A DNA stretch of 64,000 nucleotides from Pseudoalteromonas sp. N1230-9 (GCF_032716425.1 NZ_CP090419.1:1289001-1353000); one strand, 5' to 3'; positions 36,618 to 47,320 are shown, counted from the first letter of the stretch. The notes: generated from the sequence alone by a model not told the origin. Numbers and translations are program-made.

Positions 36618-37076
36618 ATGGCAGATTATAAATCATGGCTTAAAGACTTAAGCGAATGGCTAAAGGATGTTAAAGACAACGAGCTAAAAGATGCGATGGA
36701 TAAGTTTGTTGAATCAGAGCAAGCACTCAAAGACTTAGGACAAGAAAAACTTCATCAATATCGTGACTATTTAAAGCGCGATATCGATCACATTAAAGAA
36801 AACGATCACCATTATGATTCCTTGGCATGGATGGAATTAAAAGAGTCTCTATGGTACGAGTTATCGCACATCGAAGACAAAACGCAACTTGAATGGCATG
36901 CACTAAATCAAGATTTTAAACACAATGGCGTCTATCATCAGGGAGAATGGATAGCCATGGGCACATTAGTATGTAAAAATTGCCAGCATAGTTACGATGT
37001 TTACCATGCTACGCAAATTACCCCATGTATTGAGTGTGGTGGTATTTACTTTAGCCGTAAGGCATTACAACCTTAA
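36618..37076 (+). CDS. ybeL: Zinc ribbon protein, DUF1451/YbeL family
   Basis: A 152-residue protein with a charged helical N-terminal half and a C-terminal zinc ribbon (CKNCQHSYDVYHATQITPC, then CGG), four Cys in two CxxC knuckles. E. coli ybeL belongs to the same family and lies near leuS; the function is unknown. A very good ribosome binding site (TGAAGGAGTAAACG) precedes the ATG. Divergent from leuS, which is the E. coli arrangement too. Confidence 0.9.
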   Translation: MADYKSWLKDLSEWLKDVKDNELKDAMDKFVESEQALKDLGQEKLHQYRDYLKRDIDHIKENDHHYDSLAWMELKESLWYELSHIEDKTQLEWHALNQDFKHNGVYHQGEWIAMGTLVCKNCQHSYDVYHATQITPCIECGGIYFSRKALQP

Positions 37077-37145
37077 TCAGTAACGCAGGCTTGGGCTGGG
37101 CGTTACCTATAATGCCCAGCTAACGCTGGGAAATAAGAAGTTAGA

Positions 37146-39545
37146 ATGACAAAAAAACTGATCCCTCTACCTGTTAGCGCATTGGCACCTGAAATTGCCG
37201 ACAATCATGTAGCCACTTGCATGAAAAATCCCTATCCAGAAACACTCACGTTTATTGGTCAACAACGAGCTCAAAGTGCGCTTGATTTCTCATTAGGTAT
37301 GGAGTTACCTGGTTACAATGTGTATGTGATGGGGGAAGCCGCACTTGGCCGCTTTACTCTTGTTAAAGACAAATTAACAACTCATTCTAAAGAGCGCCCA
37401 ACGCCAAATGAGTGGCTGTATGTTAATAATTATGATGATCATCGCGAACCAATAGCAATGTTTATGCAAGCAGGGCAGAGCAAGCAACTAGCTGATGATA
37501 TAGATTCATTTATAGATGAAGTACTTGATACATTTCCTGCTGCATTTGACAATCCAGGTTATCAGCGCAAAAAAAAATCAATCGACCGTGAATTTACCGA
37601 TACTTACGATGCCGCAATCACTGCCGTGGAAATTGCAGCTCTTGAGCAAAGTGTAGCGTTGATTGAAGAAAATGGCGTTGTTGGTTTTGCGCCTTTAGTT
37701 AATGGCAAACAGCTCAGTGATACAGAATTTTCATCTCTTGATGAGCCACTTCGAGACGAGTTTTATGAGGTCATTGAAAAGCTTGAAGATGCGTTAATAG
37801 AAGCGCTAATTGAGCTACCACGCTGGAAACGTGAATCCTCAGAAAAATTACGTAACTTAAAAAAATCAACCGCAGAGCTTGCTACTAAACCCTTGATTAA
37901 AGCACTTGAGCATAAATATGCTACACATATTGGTGTTCTGCGTTACTTAAAAGACATTCGCGAAGAAATCATCGATGCGGTACTTGAGTGGCTTGACGAT
38001 GATGACAACGATGAAAACAAAGAGGACTTTGACCGTAAAGGCATGCTAACTGACTTCTTTGCGCCAAATATTCTGGTGGAGTACAAAGAAGGTGATGCTG
38101 CCCCTGTGGTGTATGAACCGAATCCAACCTTTGGCAATATTTTCGGTAAAATTGAATATGCAACCTCACAAGGTTCGCTTATCACCAGTTACCGTTCAAT
38201 CCAACCAGGAGCACTGCACCGTGCGAATGGCGGTTACTTGATTATGGATGCAGAGAAAGTTATGGCTAACCCACAAGTATGGGATGGACTTAAACTGTCT
38301 TTAAAAACGCATCAAATCAAAAACGACTTACCCTATCAAGACAGCTCCGTAGGAAGTAGTTTTACGCTACGTCCGCAGCTTATTCCTCTTGATGTAAAAA
38401 TAGTGCTTTTAGGCTCACGAGACCTTTATTATACCATTGGTGAGTACGACGAAGAGTTTGCTGAGCTGTTTCGTGTACTGGCTGACTTTGATTATTACTT
38501 GCCAAGTAGCGATAAACTGCAATATCAGTTCATTACTAAGGTGACTGAATACTGTCAGCAAACATTACATTGCACGACAAACGAAGCCGCTATGGCGCGT
38601 TTGCTTAAGTTTAGCTACCGCCAAGCAGAGCATCATAACAAGCTCTCTGCGCGTTTTGCTGATGTACTAGAATTAGTGGCAGAAGCGAGCTTCTATGCAA
38701 AGCAGGATGGCCAAACTGTAATAGATGCTCATCATATTGATGAGGCTATTGTTGGGAAACAATACCGCACAGGGCAAATCTCTGAGACCATGCTAAGTGA
38801 TATCAAAGAGGGGCAAATTTTAATTGCCACTGAAGGTCATGCCGTGGGTAAAGTGAATGGTTTAACTGTACTGCATATTGGTGATACTTCATTTGGTACA
38901 CCAGCACGCATTACAGCCACTGTTTATGCAGGTGCTGATGGTGTGATTGACGTTGAGCGCGAAGCAGAGCTGGGTAAAGCAATTCACTCAAAAGGGGTGA
39001 TGCTATTAACCGGTTACTTAGGTAATAAATACGCTCAGCAATTTAGTTTGACGCTCAGTGCTAATATCGCAATCGAACAAAGCTATGGCTATATCGACGG
39101 TGATAGCGCGTCACTGGCGGAGTTGTGTGCGCTTATATCAGCAATAACGAACTTACCTATTAGCCAATCAATTGCATTAACTGGCTCTATCAACCAACAC
39201 GGAGACGTGCAATCAATTGGTGGTGTGAACGAGAAGATCGAAGGCTTCTTTAAGTTATGTAAAATGCGTGGCTTGACCGGTGAGCAAGGGGTGATTATTC
39301 CTAAATCTAACCAAGTGAATTTAGTGCTTGATAATGAAGTGCTCGACGCTGTTGAAAAAGGTCGTTTTAATATTTATGCCGTTGAAACAGTAGATCAAGC
39401 GTTGAGTTTATTAATGGAAAAAGAAGCTGGCGAAATGACAGAGCAGGGCTATACCGATGATTCTATCAATGCGCTGGCACTTGCTAGGCTTGCCAATATT
39501 GCAGATATCGTTAATGGCGATAATGATGAGAAGGACGCGGAATGA
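37146..39545 (+). CDS. Lon-like protease with AAA_32-type domain
   Basis: A 799-residue protein of the YcbZ-like/LonB-type family (pfam AAA_32 plus Lon C-terminal domain). The Ser-Lys catalytic dyad is S654 (DGDSASLAEL) and K697 (GGVNEKIEGF), 43 residues apart as in canonical Lon. The ATPase part is peculiar: the Walker A position reads GEAALGRFTLV, with Arg instead of the phosphate-binding Lys, while a second nucleotide-type segment (GYLIMDAEKV) is conserved. Such proteins may degrade unfolded substrates with little or no ATP hydrolysis. Its last codon overlaps the next gene (ATGA), a coupling with an FKBP isomerase that suggests a protein quality-control pair. Confidence 0.9.
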   Translation: MTKKLIPLPVSALAPEIADNHVATCMKNPYPETLTFIGQQRAQSALDFSLGMELPGYNVYVMGEAALGRFTLVKDKLTTHSKERPTPNEWLYVNNYDDHREPIAMFMQAGQSKQLADDIDSFIDEVLDTFPAAFDNPGYQRKKKSIDREFTDTYDAAITAVEIAALEQSVALIEENGVVGFAPLVNGKQLSDTEFSSLDEPLRDEFYEVIEKLEDALIEALIELPRWKRESSEKLRNLKKSTAELATKPLIKALEHKYATHIGVLRYLKDIREEIIDAVLEWLDDDDNDENKEDFDRKGMLTDFFAPNILVEYKEGDAAPVVYEPNPTFGNIFGKIEYATSQGSLITSYRSIQPGALHRANGGYLIMDAEKVMANPQVWDGLKLSLKTHQIKNDLPYQDSSVGSSFTLRPQLIPLDVKIVLLGSRDLYYTIGEYDEEFAELFRVLADFDYYLPSSDKLQYQFITKVTEYCQQTLHCTTNEAAMARLLKFSYRQAEHHNKLSARFADVLELVAEASFYAKQDGQTVIDAHHIDEAIVGKQYRTGQISETMLSDIKEGQILIATEGHAVGKVNGLTVLHIGDTSFGTPARITATVYAGADGVIDVEREAELGKAIHSKGVMLLTGYLGNKYAQQFSLTLSANIAIEQSYGYIDGDSASLAELCALISAITNLPISQSIALTGSINQHGDVQSIGGVNEKIEGFFKLCKMRGLTGEQGVIIPKSNQVNLVLDNEVLDAVEKGRFNIYAVETVDQALSLLMEKEAGEMTEQGYTDDSINALALARLANIADIVNGDNDEKDAE

Positions 39546-40018
39546 TTAATTTAATACTTTTACTGATTATTGGTATTTTTTGTTTCTTAATTTTTAAAAA
39601 TAGCAAAAAGGCTAAGCTACAAGCCCTTGAAAATGAAAAACTCGCTGCTGATTTTTTAGCGAATAACAGTAAAGCTGATGATGTACACGAAACAGCCTCA
39701 GGTTTGCAATACAAAATAGAGCAAAGCGCAGGGAATGACGAAAAACCCAATGCTACTAGCAAGGTTAAAGTGCATTATCATGGTACGCTTATGGATGGCA
39801 GCGTATTTGATAGCTCAGTAGTACGTAACTCGCCAATTAGCTTTGGTTTAAACCAAGTGATTGCCGGTTGGACTGAGGGTTTACAGTTAATGAGCGAAGG
39901 GGATAAATTCACCTTTTATATCCCGCCGCAGCTTGCTTACGGGCGTAAGCGCGTTGGTAGTATTCCAGCTGGCTCATTACTGATATTTGATGTCGAGTTG
40001 ATAAAGATAGAATCTTAA
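39542..40018 (+). CDS. Membrane-anchored FKBP-type peptidyl-prolyl isomerase
   Basis: A 158-residue protein with an N-terminal membrane helix (INLILLLIIGIFCFLIF), a short charged linker and an FKBP domain (about 48-157: VKVHYHGTLMDGSVFDSS ... PPQLAYGRKRVGSIPAGSLLIFDVELI). FKBPs catalyse Xaa-Pro cis-trans isomerisation and assist folding. The start overlaps the stop of the Lon-like protease gene (ATGA). No cleavable signal with a lipobox is present, so the domain should face either the cytosol or periplasm as a signal-anchor protein. Confidence 0.93.
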   Translation: MINLILLLIIGIFCFLIFKNSKKAKLQALENEKLAADFLANNSKADDVHETASGLQYKIEQSAGNDEKPNATSKVKVHYHGTLMDGSVFDSSVVRNSPISFGLNQVIAGWTEGLQLMSEGDKFTFYIPPQLAYGRKRVGSIPAGSLLIFDVELIKIES

Positions 40019-40024
40019 AACACA

Positions 40025-40051
40025 AAAAAGGCTTCATCATGAAGCCTTTTT
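40025..40051. terminator. Bidirectional terminator between the FKBP gene and lnt
   Basis: AAAAAGGCTTCAT and ATGAAGCCTTTTT make a nearly uninterrupted palindrome with A-rich and T-rich sides, serving both convergent genes. Confidence 0.92.
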
Positions 40052-40056
40052 AATGG

Positions 40057-41616
40057 TTACTTTTTGAATCTTGCAATCACACCAGCAGCACTGAGCAATA
40101 TCACTATAGCCCATACTGGCAAATTGCCGTATTGGCTATAAATACTATCGCCTTTGATAAGCGTAATATTTGCCTCGAGTACATCGGCTTTAAATTGCGG
40201 CATAGCTAATTGCGATTTAGCAATAGGGTCGTAAACGGCGCTAATGCCATTGTTGGTCACTCGAATTAGCGGGCGCTGTAATTCAAGGGCGCGCATACGC
40301 GCTATTTGCATGTGCTGATGTGGGCCATGCGAATCACCAAACCACGCATCGTTACTGACCGTGAACAAAATGTCAGAGTCACTGCGATAATTACCACGAA
40401 CCAACTCAGAAAAAGCAATTTCATAGCAAATAGCCGGTAAAATATTTAAGCCATTTGCCCGTAAATTATTTTGCACTTCATCGCCGCGGGTAAAAGATGA
40501 CATAGGCAAATCAAATAATGGTGCGATTGGGCGCAGTAATTCTTGGAATGGCACAAATTCACCAATCGGCAATAACTGATGCTTTTGATAGCGGTTTTTA
40601 GCTAAATACTGATAGTGGCCTTCGCTATCTTCCAGCTCTTTTTTACCAAGTACGATTAGGGTATTGAAAATATTACGGGTGTCGTATTGGTAATCAACGA
40701 TACCTGTAATAAGTGCCGTATTATTAAATGTGGCAGCGCTATCAAGACCTGTTAAATAGTCAGTAGCCAATGCTTCGAGCTCTGGGACTGCGGCTTCAGG
40801 CCAAACAATTAAATCAGCATTCCAATGCAGGCGGGTCATGTCTTGGTATTTACTCATGGTATTCCAAAATTCTGACGGCTCAAAGCGTAAGTGCTGTTTA
40901 ATATTACCTTGTACGAGAACTGTTTTGATTGTTTTATCTTGATACTTTGTAGGGCTGCTATTTGCGATAAAATATAAGCCTGTAAGTATTACGACAGAAA
41001 TAATTAACGGTTTAATATCTTTGCTTATCAAGCGATAAAGCGAAAAGGCAATGAATACGCAAATTAGCGTGATACCAAACTCACCAATCACGGGGGCTAA
41101 AAAGTTCAGCGGGCTGTCTGTTTGGGTGTAACCAAAGCTCAGCCAAGGAAAGCCGGTAAGCAAAGTGCCGCGTAAATATTCTGTAATAGCAACGGTAGCA
41201 AGTAACCAACAAATAAAGCTATAGGGGCCGTTAGCAAGACGTGTAGTGAGCCAAACGGCTAATGCAGGATACAGGGCTAAATATGCGCACAGTAAAACCA
41301 TAAGCGAAATAGAGGCAATCAGTGGCATGCCGCCAAAAGTCGCAATAGAAACATGCACCCAGCTAATACCTGCACCAAACCAGCCCAAACCAAAGATAAA
41401 GCCATATTTGGCGCTTTGTTTTGCTGCGGCCTTACCACTTGCAAGGGGATTAATGCAGTAAAGAAGGGCACCGAGTGATATAAAAGCAATATACCAAAGG
41501 TTAAAGGGGGCGTAACTAAGGGTCAAAAAGAGGCCCGCAATAAGTGCGAGCCAGGCTTTTTTATCTTTTGCAAGAAGGCTTAGGTTAGTTAGCAGTTTCT
41601 TCACTGTCGTTATCAT
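40057..41616 (-). CDS. lnt: Apolipoprotein N-acyltransferase
   Basis: A 519-residue inner-membrane enzyme adding the third acyl chain to lipoproteins. Six or more N-terminal helices and a C-terminal nitrilase domain: catalytic Glu in VWPEAAVPELE, Lys in HQLLPIGEFVPFQ preceding, and Cys in LPAICYEIAFSE. It overlaps corC by 32 bases. Several lipoproteins in this window (LptE, RlpA, LolB, the M28 peptidase) are substrates of the pathway. Confidence 0.97.
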   Translation of the reverse strand: MITTVKKLLTNLSLLAKDKKAWLALIAGLFLTLSYAPFNLWYIAFISLGALLYCINPLASGKAAAKQSAKYGFIFGLGWFGAGISWVHVSIATFGGMPLIASISLMVLLCAYLALYPALAVWLTTRLANGPYSFICWLLATVAITEYLRGTLLTGFPWLSFGYTQTDSPLNFLAPVIGEFGITLICVFIAFSLYRLISKDIKPLIISVVILTGLYFIANSSPTKYQDKTIKTVLVQGNIKQHLRFEPSEFWNTMSKYQDMTRLHWNADLIVWPEAAVPELEALATDYLTGLDSAATFNNTALITGIVDYQYDTRNIFNTLIVLGKKELEDSEGHYQYLAKNRYQKHQLLPIGEFVPFQELLRPIAPLFDLPMSSFTRGDEVQNNLRANGLNILPAICYEIAFSELVRGNYRSDSDILFTVSNDAWFGDSHGPHQHMQIARMRALELQRPLIRVTNNGISAVYDPIAKSQLAMPQFKADVLEANITLIKGDSIYSQYGNLPVWAIVILLSAAGVIARFKK

Positions 41617-42469
41617 CAGCCTTAGGGATAGTTATTTGCAATTGCAAGATGCGACGATTGTCCGCATTGGTGACTTTAAATTGTAAACCATCAATGTCAA
41701 TGGTTTCACCACGGCTCGGCATATGGCCAAACGCATGCAATACAGTACCACCAATAGTATCTGCATCTGAGGTACTGTAACCTGTTTTAAAGTATTCGTT
41801 AAAGTCGTCGACCGGTGTCAGTGCTTGCACGGCATAAACATGCTTTGCAACTTGACGAATATCTTGTTGGTCTTCGCTTTCATCGTGCTCATCTTCAATT
41901 TCACCAACGATGATTTCGAGAATATCTTCAATAGTCACAAGACCAGATACACCGCCATATTCATCGATTACAATGGCCATGTGGTAACGCTGTTGACGAA
42001 ACTCATTAAGGAGCGTGTCAACACGTTTGCTCTCTGGCACCACAACGGCTGGTCGTAAATAATCACGCAGCGAAGGCAGTTGCTCATCTTTATTGATGAT
42101 CAATGGTAATAAGTCTTTAGCTAATAAAATACCTTCAACATGGTCTTTATCTTCGCATACGACAGGAAAGCGTGAGTGCGTAGAATCGACCATCATAGGT
42201 AATAGCTGTTCTAGAGGTGTATCGACTTCTAGGGTTACCATTTGTGAGCGCGGTATCATTATATCGCGCACTTTTAGCTCTGATACACCCAGTACCCCTT
42301 CAATCATATCCTTTGTTTCAGGGTCGATAAGGTCGCGTTCTTGCGCATCGGCAATTACTTCTACCAGCTCTTCTCTATTCTGGGGTTCCCCTTGCAACAT
42401 TTGGGCTATACGGCCCAACCAAGTTTTGCCAGAAGAACCCTGGCTAGTTTGCGAGTTGTCGTCGCTCAT
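41585..42469 (-). CDS. corC: CorC/HlyC family transporter-associated protein (YbeX)
   Basis: A 294-residue cytosolic protein with two CBS domains (around 60-190: [42 protein letters not shown]) and a C-terminal CorC_HlyC domain. Proposed role in magnesium/cobalt efflux and, in E. coli, 70S ribosome function (YbeX). It lies in the conserved ybeZ-ybeY-corC-lnt order, 22 bases after ybeY. Confidence 0.95.
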   Translation of the reverse strand: MSDDNSQTSQGSSGKTWLGRIAQMLQGEPQNREELVEVIADAQERDLIDPETKDMIEGVLGVSELKVRDIMIPRSQMVTLEVDTPLEQLLPMMVDSTHSRFPVVCEDKDHVEGILLAKDLLPLIINKDEQLPSLRDYLRPAVVVPESKRVDTLLNEFRQQRYHMAIVIDEYGGVSGLVTIEDILEIIVGEIEDEHDESEDQQDIRQVAKHVYAVQALTPVDDFNEYFKTGYSTSDADTIGGTVLHAFGHMPSRGETIDIDGLQFKVTNADNRRILQLQITIPKADDNDSEETAN

Positions 42470-42491
42470 TGCGTCTAATTGCTCCGTTAAT

Positions 42492-42947
42492 TTAAATATC
42501 GTCTCGATATGGGTCAGCGATGTTCAGATCGGCAAGTAACTGCTTTTCTATGCTTTCCATTTCAAGTGCATCTTCGTCCTTTATATGGTCAAATCCAAGT
42601 AAATGCAAGCATCCATGAATCACCATATGGGCAAAATGGTCGTGAAAGGCCTTTTCTTGTTCAATTGACTCGGCTAAAACAATCGCCGGACAAATGATTA
42701 AGTCACCGACTAAAGGTAACTCAATACCAGGTGGTGCTTCAAACGGAAACGATAAGACATTAGTCGGCTTGTCTTTACCACGATAGTCATTATTAAGCTG
42801 TTGGCTTTGCGCCTCATCACTTATCACAATAGTCAGTTCAGCGTCTTCACGATAATTGCTAAGGGCTTTATCAGCCCAAAGCTGGAATTGTTCAAAGCTG
42901 GGTAAGTTATCAAACTCACAGGCTATTTGTAGGTCTAATTCGGTCAC
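42492..42947 (-). CDS. ybeY: Endoribonuclease YbeY
   Basis: A 151-residue zinc RNase for 16S rRNA 3'-end maturation and ribosome quality control. Zinc ligands are the three His in [15 protein letters not shown] (HxxxHxxxxxH pattern). GTG start at 42947 overlapping the ybeZ stop by four bases (GTGA). Confidence 0.97.
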   Translation of the reverse strand: MTELDLQIACEFDNLPSFEQFQLWADKALSNYREDAELTIVISDEAQSQQLNNDYRGKDKPTNVLSFPFEAPPGIELPLVGDLIICPAIVLAESIEQEKAFHDHFAHMVIHGCLHLLGFDHIKDEDALEMESIEKQLLADLNIADPYRDDI

Positions 42948-43996
42948 GAGTTTGCTTCTTGTTGGTTTGCTTGTGATTCTTTAATACGTTGCTTTTCAGC
43001 TCGCTTTAAACGCTCAGCTTCATCATTACGCTCGTAGGCCTCTACAATACGAGCTACGACAGGGTGACGCACAACATCATGAGATTGGAAGAAGTTAAAG
43101 CTAATTGCTTCAACATCATTTAGCACCTCAATTGCATGGCGTAGGCCTGAGCGCGCACCGCGCGGTAAATCGACTTGGGTGATATCGCCAGTGATTACCG
43201 CTTTTGAATTAAAACCAATACGGGTTAAGAACATTTTCATTTGTTCTGCTGTGGTGTTTTGGCTTTCATCTAGGATGATAAAGGCATCATTCAATGTACG
43301 GCCACGCATATATGCAAGTGGGGCAACTTCTATGATGTTTTTTTCGATCAGTTTTTCAACGCGCTCAAAACCAAGCATTTCAAATAATGCGTCGTAAAGA
43401 GGGCGCAAATAAGGGTCGATTTTTTGACTCAAATCACCGGGTAAGAAACCCAGTTTTTCACCAGCTTCAACGGCAGGGCGCGTAAGTAGAATGCGACGAA
43501 TTTCTTGACGCTCAAGGGCATCAACAGCGGCTGCAACAGCGAGGTAAGTTTTACCTGTACCAGCAGGTCCAATACCAAAGGTAATATCGTGATGCAGAAT
43601 ATTTGCAATGTACACGCCTTGGTTGTCGTTTCGCGGTTTAATTACGCCACGGCGGGTTTTAATCACCATGTCTTTGCCATAAACGCCTGGATTTTCATCT
43701 TGCTCTAGGGCATTTGATTCGCTAATTGCTAAATGAACCGCTTCAGGTTCTATCTCACCAATTTGGCCACGTACAGGTTGAGTATCAACATAAAGGTTTT
43801 TTAAGATTTCGACACTCGCTGCAGCACAGTGAAGCTTACCAGTGACTCTGAAAAAATTATCGCGATGAGCAATTTCTACACCTAATCGGCGCTCAATTTG
43901 TTTGATATTTTCGTCAAACGGACCACATAAAGATGAAAGGCGTTTATTGTCGGCGGGTTCTAAATAAATCTCTAAAGTTTTTAATTGATTACTCAA
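42944..43996 (-). CDS. ybeZ: PhoH-like ATPase YbeZ
   Basis: A 350-residue PhoH family NTPase that interacts with YbeY. N-terminal KH-like part, Walker [12 protein letters not shown], Walker [14 protein letters not shown] start at 43996 with TAGGAAG six bases before it. It forms a translationally linked unit with ybeY, and lies 49 bases downstream of miaB. Confidence 0.97.
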   Translation of the reverse strand: MSNQLKTLEIYLEPADNKRLSSLCGPFDENIKQIERRLGVEIAHRDNFFRVTGKLHCAAASVEILKNLYVDTQPVRGQIGEIEPEAVHLAISESNALEQDENPGVYGKDMVIKTRRGVIKPRNDNQGVYIANILHHDITFGIGPAGTGKTYLAVAAAVDALERQEIRRILLTRPAVEAGEKLGFLPGDLSQKIDPYLRPLYDALFEMLGFERVEKLIEKNIIEVAPLAYMRGRTLNDAFIILDESQNTTAEQMKMFLTRIGFNSKAVITGDITQVDLPRGARSGLRHAIEVLNDVEAISFNFFQSHDVVRHPVVARIVEAYERNDEAERLKRAEKQRIKESQANQQEANS

Positions 43997-44045
43997 AATA
44001 GCTTCCTATTGATGGGTGCAGGCGGTGCCTGCACCAAATTTTCCC

Positions 44046-45491
44046 CTACGGGACGAAAGTAGCAACGCCAATTTCGTTAGGGGCTTGTGCAGCTTCTGCC
44101 TCGGCTGCCTTACTTAAAATAGATGATGGTGCCACATCACGGCGTAAGTTCATCTCTGATTCTGTACGAATTAATTCACCACGTAAAGAATTTGGCAATG
44201 CTTCAGTAATACGTACATCAACGAATTGACCGATCACAGAGTGTGGACCTTCAAAATTTACAACTCGGTTGTTCTCTGTACGACCACGTAATTCCATTGG
44301 GTTCTTCTTAGAAGGGCCTTCAACTAAAATACGTTGTTCTGTATCAAACATTTGACGGCTGATTTGCTGCGCCATTTGCGTAATACGATTTTGTAACAGG
44401 TATAAACGTTCTTTTTTCTCTTGCTCTGATACATCATCAGGTAAATCAGCAGCAGGCGTACCAGGGCGCGCACTGTAGATAAAACTAAAGCTCATATCAA
44501 AACCAATATCATTGATAAGGTTCATGGTTGCTTCAAAGTCCGCTTTACTTTCGCCAGGAAAACCAATGATGAAATCTGATGACATGCTTAGGTTAGGGCG
44601 AATTTTACGTAACTTACGAATTGTCGATTTGTACTCGATTGCAGTATGGCCACGTTTCATAAGGTTAAGAATGCGGTCTGAACCACTTTGCACAGGTAAG
44701 TGTAGGTGATCAACAAGCTCAGGCACGTCTGCATACGCATCAATGATATCTGGCGTAAACTCAACAGGGTGCGAGGTGGTGTAACGAATACGGTCAATAC
44801 CGTCAATCGCTGCCACATAACGTAATAGATCAGAGAAGTAACAAATTTCACCGTCGTGAGTTTCACCGCGATAGGCATTTACGTTTTGACCAAGTAGGTT
44901 CACTTCACGAACACCTTGCTCTGCAAGTTGTGCAACTTCAAGTAATACGTCATCAAGTGGGCGGCTTACTTCTTCACCACGCGTGTAAGGTACTACGCAG
45001 AATGTACAGTATTTAGAGCAACCTTCCATAATTGATACGAATGCAGTTGGGCCTTCCGCTTTTGGCTCTGGTAAACGATCGAACTTTTCAATCTCAGGGA
45101 ATGAAACGTCAACTACCGAGCTGCTGTCGCCACTTTGCACTTGCTTAATCATTTCTGGTAAGCGGTGTAATGTTTGCGGGCCAAAAATTACATCAACAAA
45201 CGGCGCACGTTGGCGAATTGAGTCACCTTCTTGCGATGCAACACAACCACCAACACCAATGATTAACTCTGGTTTGTCGTCTTTTAATAGCTTCCAACGG
45301 CCAAGCTGATGGAATACTTTTTCTTGTGCCTTTTCACGGATTGAACAGGTATTGAGTAAGATCACGTCAGCGTCCTCGGCTTCTTCAGTTAACTGATAGC
45401 CGTTAGTCGCATCTAGTAGATCAGCCATTTTCTGAGAGTCGTACTCGTTCATCTGACAACCCCAGGTTTTAATATGCAGCTTTTTACTCAT
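44046..45491 (-). CDS. miaB: tRNA-2-methylthio-N6-dimethylallyladenosine synthase
   Basis: A 481-residue radical-SAM methylthiotransferase making ms2i6A37. N-terminal MTTase domain with three Cys ([27 protein letters not shown]), radical-SAM motif CSKYCTFC, and C-terminal TRAM domain. The last 30 residues ([16 protein letters not shown]) are a short extension. First gene of the minus-strand miaB-ybeZ-ybeY-corC-lnt unit. Confidence 0.98.
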   Translation of the reverse strand: MSKKLHIKTWGCQMNEYDSQKMADLLDATNGYQLTEEAEDADVILLNTCSIREKAQEKVFHQLGRWKLLKDDKPELIIGVGGCVASQEGDSIRQRAPFVDVIFGPQTLHRLPEMIKQVQSGDSSSVVDVSFPEIEKFDRLPEPKAEGPTAFVSIMEGCSKYCTFCVVPYTRGEEVSRPLDDVLLEVAQLAEQGVREVNLLGQNVNAYRGETHDGEICYFSDLLRYVAAIDGIDRIRYTTSHPVEFTPDIIDAYADVPELVDHLHLPVQSGSDRILNLMKRGHTAIEYKSTIRKLRKIRPNLSMSSDFIIGFPGESKADFEATMNLINDIGFDMSFSFIYSARPGTPAADLPDDVSEQEKKERLYLLQNRITQMAQQISRQMFDTEQRILVEGPSKKNPMELRGRTENNRVVNFEGPHSVIGQFVDVRITEALPNSLRGELIRTESEMNLRRDVAPSSILSKAAEAEAAQAPNEIGVATFVP

Positions 45492-45681
45492 TGAAATATA
45501 GCCTCGTTTTCAATTCGGTAGTGACACAAAAATGTGTTAGAAACAGGATTAAGTGGCAAGTATGCCGACTTAAAGGACGCGTATTTTAGCTGGATACCCG
45601 CACAGATCCAAGTATAGTTTTTATCTTTGTGGTGTGAAATCAAACAAGTCACTGTTTTGAAATTCTTAAGCAGTAAATGCA

Positions 45682-45711
45682 CTGACACTGATTATTGAAT
45701 TACGTTACAAT
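45682..45711 (+). promoter_or_regulatory. Likely ubiF promoter
   Basis: CTGACA (45682-45687) and TACAAT (45706-45711) with an 18-base spacer, 39 bases upstream of the ubiF start. Sigma-70-type match from eye only. Confidence 0.45.
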
Positions 45712-45749
45712 TTACAGCGTATTTAAATAGCCAAATGAGCGAATGCTAA

Positions 45750-46919
45750 ATGAATAAAAATAAGGTAATTGTTGTCGGTGGTGGCATGGTAGGTGCTGCT
45801 ACTGCTGTAAAACTGGCCAAGCAGGGTAGGGATGTCACCGTTATTGAAAAGCATCTTATCGATGCTGATCATATTCTTAGCTCAGGTAAGGTCGATATTC
45901 GCATTTCGGCTATTAATCGTTTTTCAGAAAATTTACTTGATGATCTCGGTGCCATGCCGTTACTAAGACAAAATCGCATTGCACCTTATCAACAACTAGA
46001 GGCCTACCAGCAGCAAGGTGAGAATTTATTGTTTGATTGCCATGAGATTGGCGAAACGCATTTAGGTCATTTAATCGAAAATAATTTAATTCAAGCAAGC
46101 CTCTGGCAGCAATTCGCCAAGTACAACATCGAAGTGATAGAGCAAACGTCAGCCATCATGGATATTACTCAAACGGCTGATTCAATCACCTTACAGTATG
46201 GTGACACCCAATATACTGCCGATTTAGTTGTTGCAGCAGACGGTGGACAGTCACAATTACGAACTAAAGCTGGCTTAGGTGTAACGGGTTGGCAATATGG
46301 TCAGCATTGCATGGGCGTGTTAATCAAATTAGATGCCCCGCAGCAAGTAAAAACGTGGCAACAATTCACGCCAACCGGACCTGTCGCGTTTTTACCTATG
46401 CAGGCACCTTATGCAAATTTAATTTGTTATCACGATGCTGCGGTTTTAAAGCAGTGGCAAACATTGTCGAATGAGCAACTTAAAGCAAAGCTCATTGCGC
46501 ATTTCCCTGAACTACCGGGCGACTTTGAGCTGCTTGAGCATGCTGTTTTTCCACTTGCACGCCAACACGCCAATGATTATTCGCACGGCCGTTTAGTTTT
46601 AGTCGGTGACTCGGCGCACACAATTAACCCGCTCGCTGGGCAAGGTGTGAACTTAGGCTTTCAAGATGTCGTTGCACTGGCAGATGTTTTGGCAGATCAA
46701 CCTGATGTGGGTCAGCAAGCGTTATTAAAACGATACGAGAAAAAACGCCGCCACGCTAATTTACTGATGATGAGCATGATGGATGCATGTTACTTTGGTT
46801 TTTCAAACAAGATAAAACCACTGAGCTGGGTGCGCAGTAAGTTTTTAAAGCTTGCTAATAACACAGGCCCTGCAAAGAACTGGGTTTTAAAATATGCGAT
46901 TAGCGGGACATTAAGTTAA
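45750..46919 (+). CDS. ubiF: Ubiquinone-biosynthesis FAD monooxygenase (UbiF type)
   Basis: A 389-residue FAD-dependent aromatic hydroxylase of the UbiH/UbiF/VisC group. The Rossmann motif VVGGGMVGAATAVKLA starts the protein, DLVVAADGGQSQLR is the second FAD/NADPH motif, and GDSAHTINPLAGQGVN binds the FAD ribityl chain. The position divergent from miaB is that of E. coli ubiF, which hydroxylates 3-demethoxyubiquinol at C-5/C-6, so I favour UbiF over UbiH/UbiI; the sequence alone could not decide. Confidence 0.88.
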   Translation: MNKNKVIVVGGGMVGAATAVKLAKQGRDVTVIEKHLIDADHILSSGKVDIRISAINRFSENLLDDLGAMPLLRQNRIAPYQQLEAYQQQGENLLFDCHEIGETHLGHLIENNLIQASLWQQFAKYNIEVIEQTSAIMDITQTADSITLQYGDTQYTADLVVAADGGQSQLRTKAGLGVTGWQYGQHCMGVLIKLDAPQQVKTWQQFTPTGPVAFLPMQAPYANLICYHDAAVLKQWQTLSNEQLKAKLIAHFPELPGDFELLEHAVFPLARQHANDYSHGRLVLVGDSAHTINPLAGQGVNLGFQDVVALADVLADQPDVGQQALLKRYEKKRRHANLLMMSMMDACYFGFSNKIKPLSWVRSKFLKLANNTGPAKNWVLKYAISGTLS

Positions 46920-46942
46920 TCACATAGTGATAGAGACTAAAC

Positions 46943-46973
46943 ACGGGTTAATGAAAATTAGCCCGTTTTTTTT
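46943..46973 (+). terminator. ubiF terminator
   Basis: ACGGGTTAAT (46943-46952) and ATTAGCCCGT (46957-46966) form a 10-bp stem with one G-T pair and GAAA-type loop, followed by eight T. Confidence 0.9.
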
Positions 46974-47003
46974 GTGCTAAATAAAAATGAATTAAATTTT
47001 GGA

Positions 47004-47080
47004 GAAATTAGAAATTAGAAATTAGAAATTAGAAATTAGAAATTAGAAATTAGAAATTAGAAATTAGAAATTAGAAATTA
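47004..47080. repeat. Heptanucleotide microsatellite, 11 perfect copies
   Basis: GAAATTA repeated exactly 11 times (77 bases) immediately downstream of the tRNA operon and of ubiF. Perfect repetition points to active slippage, so copy number should differ between strains. It encodes nothing obvious. Confidence 0.98.
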
Positions 47081-47094
47081 GAAAGAGAAGTAGT

Positions 47095-47169
47095 TGGCTG
47101 GGATACCAGGATTTGAACCTGGGAATGGCAGGATCAAAACCTGCTGCCTTACCGCTTGGCGATATCCCA
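47095..47169 (-). tRNA. tRNA-Gln(UUG), copy 1
   Basis: A 75-base tRNA with encoded CCA; acceptor TGGGATA/TATCCCA, anticodon loop TTTTGAT giving UUG. Last tRNA of the operon in transcription order. Confidence 0.97.
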
Positions 47170-47207
47170 ACGCTAAACTTGAAGAGTTTTAGTTCTACTT
47201 AAGAACA

Positions 47208-47292
<85 letters not shown>

Positions 47293-47320
47293 ACATAGTG
47301 TGATGCAAGTGTAAAGTAAT

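Noticed and set aside
47004..47080. The GAAATTA array considered as a CRISPR or iteron set
   Set aside because: The unit is only 7 bases with no spacers and no replication gene nearby; it is a simple microsatellite.
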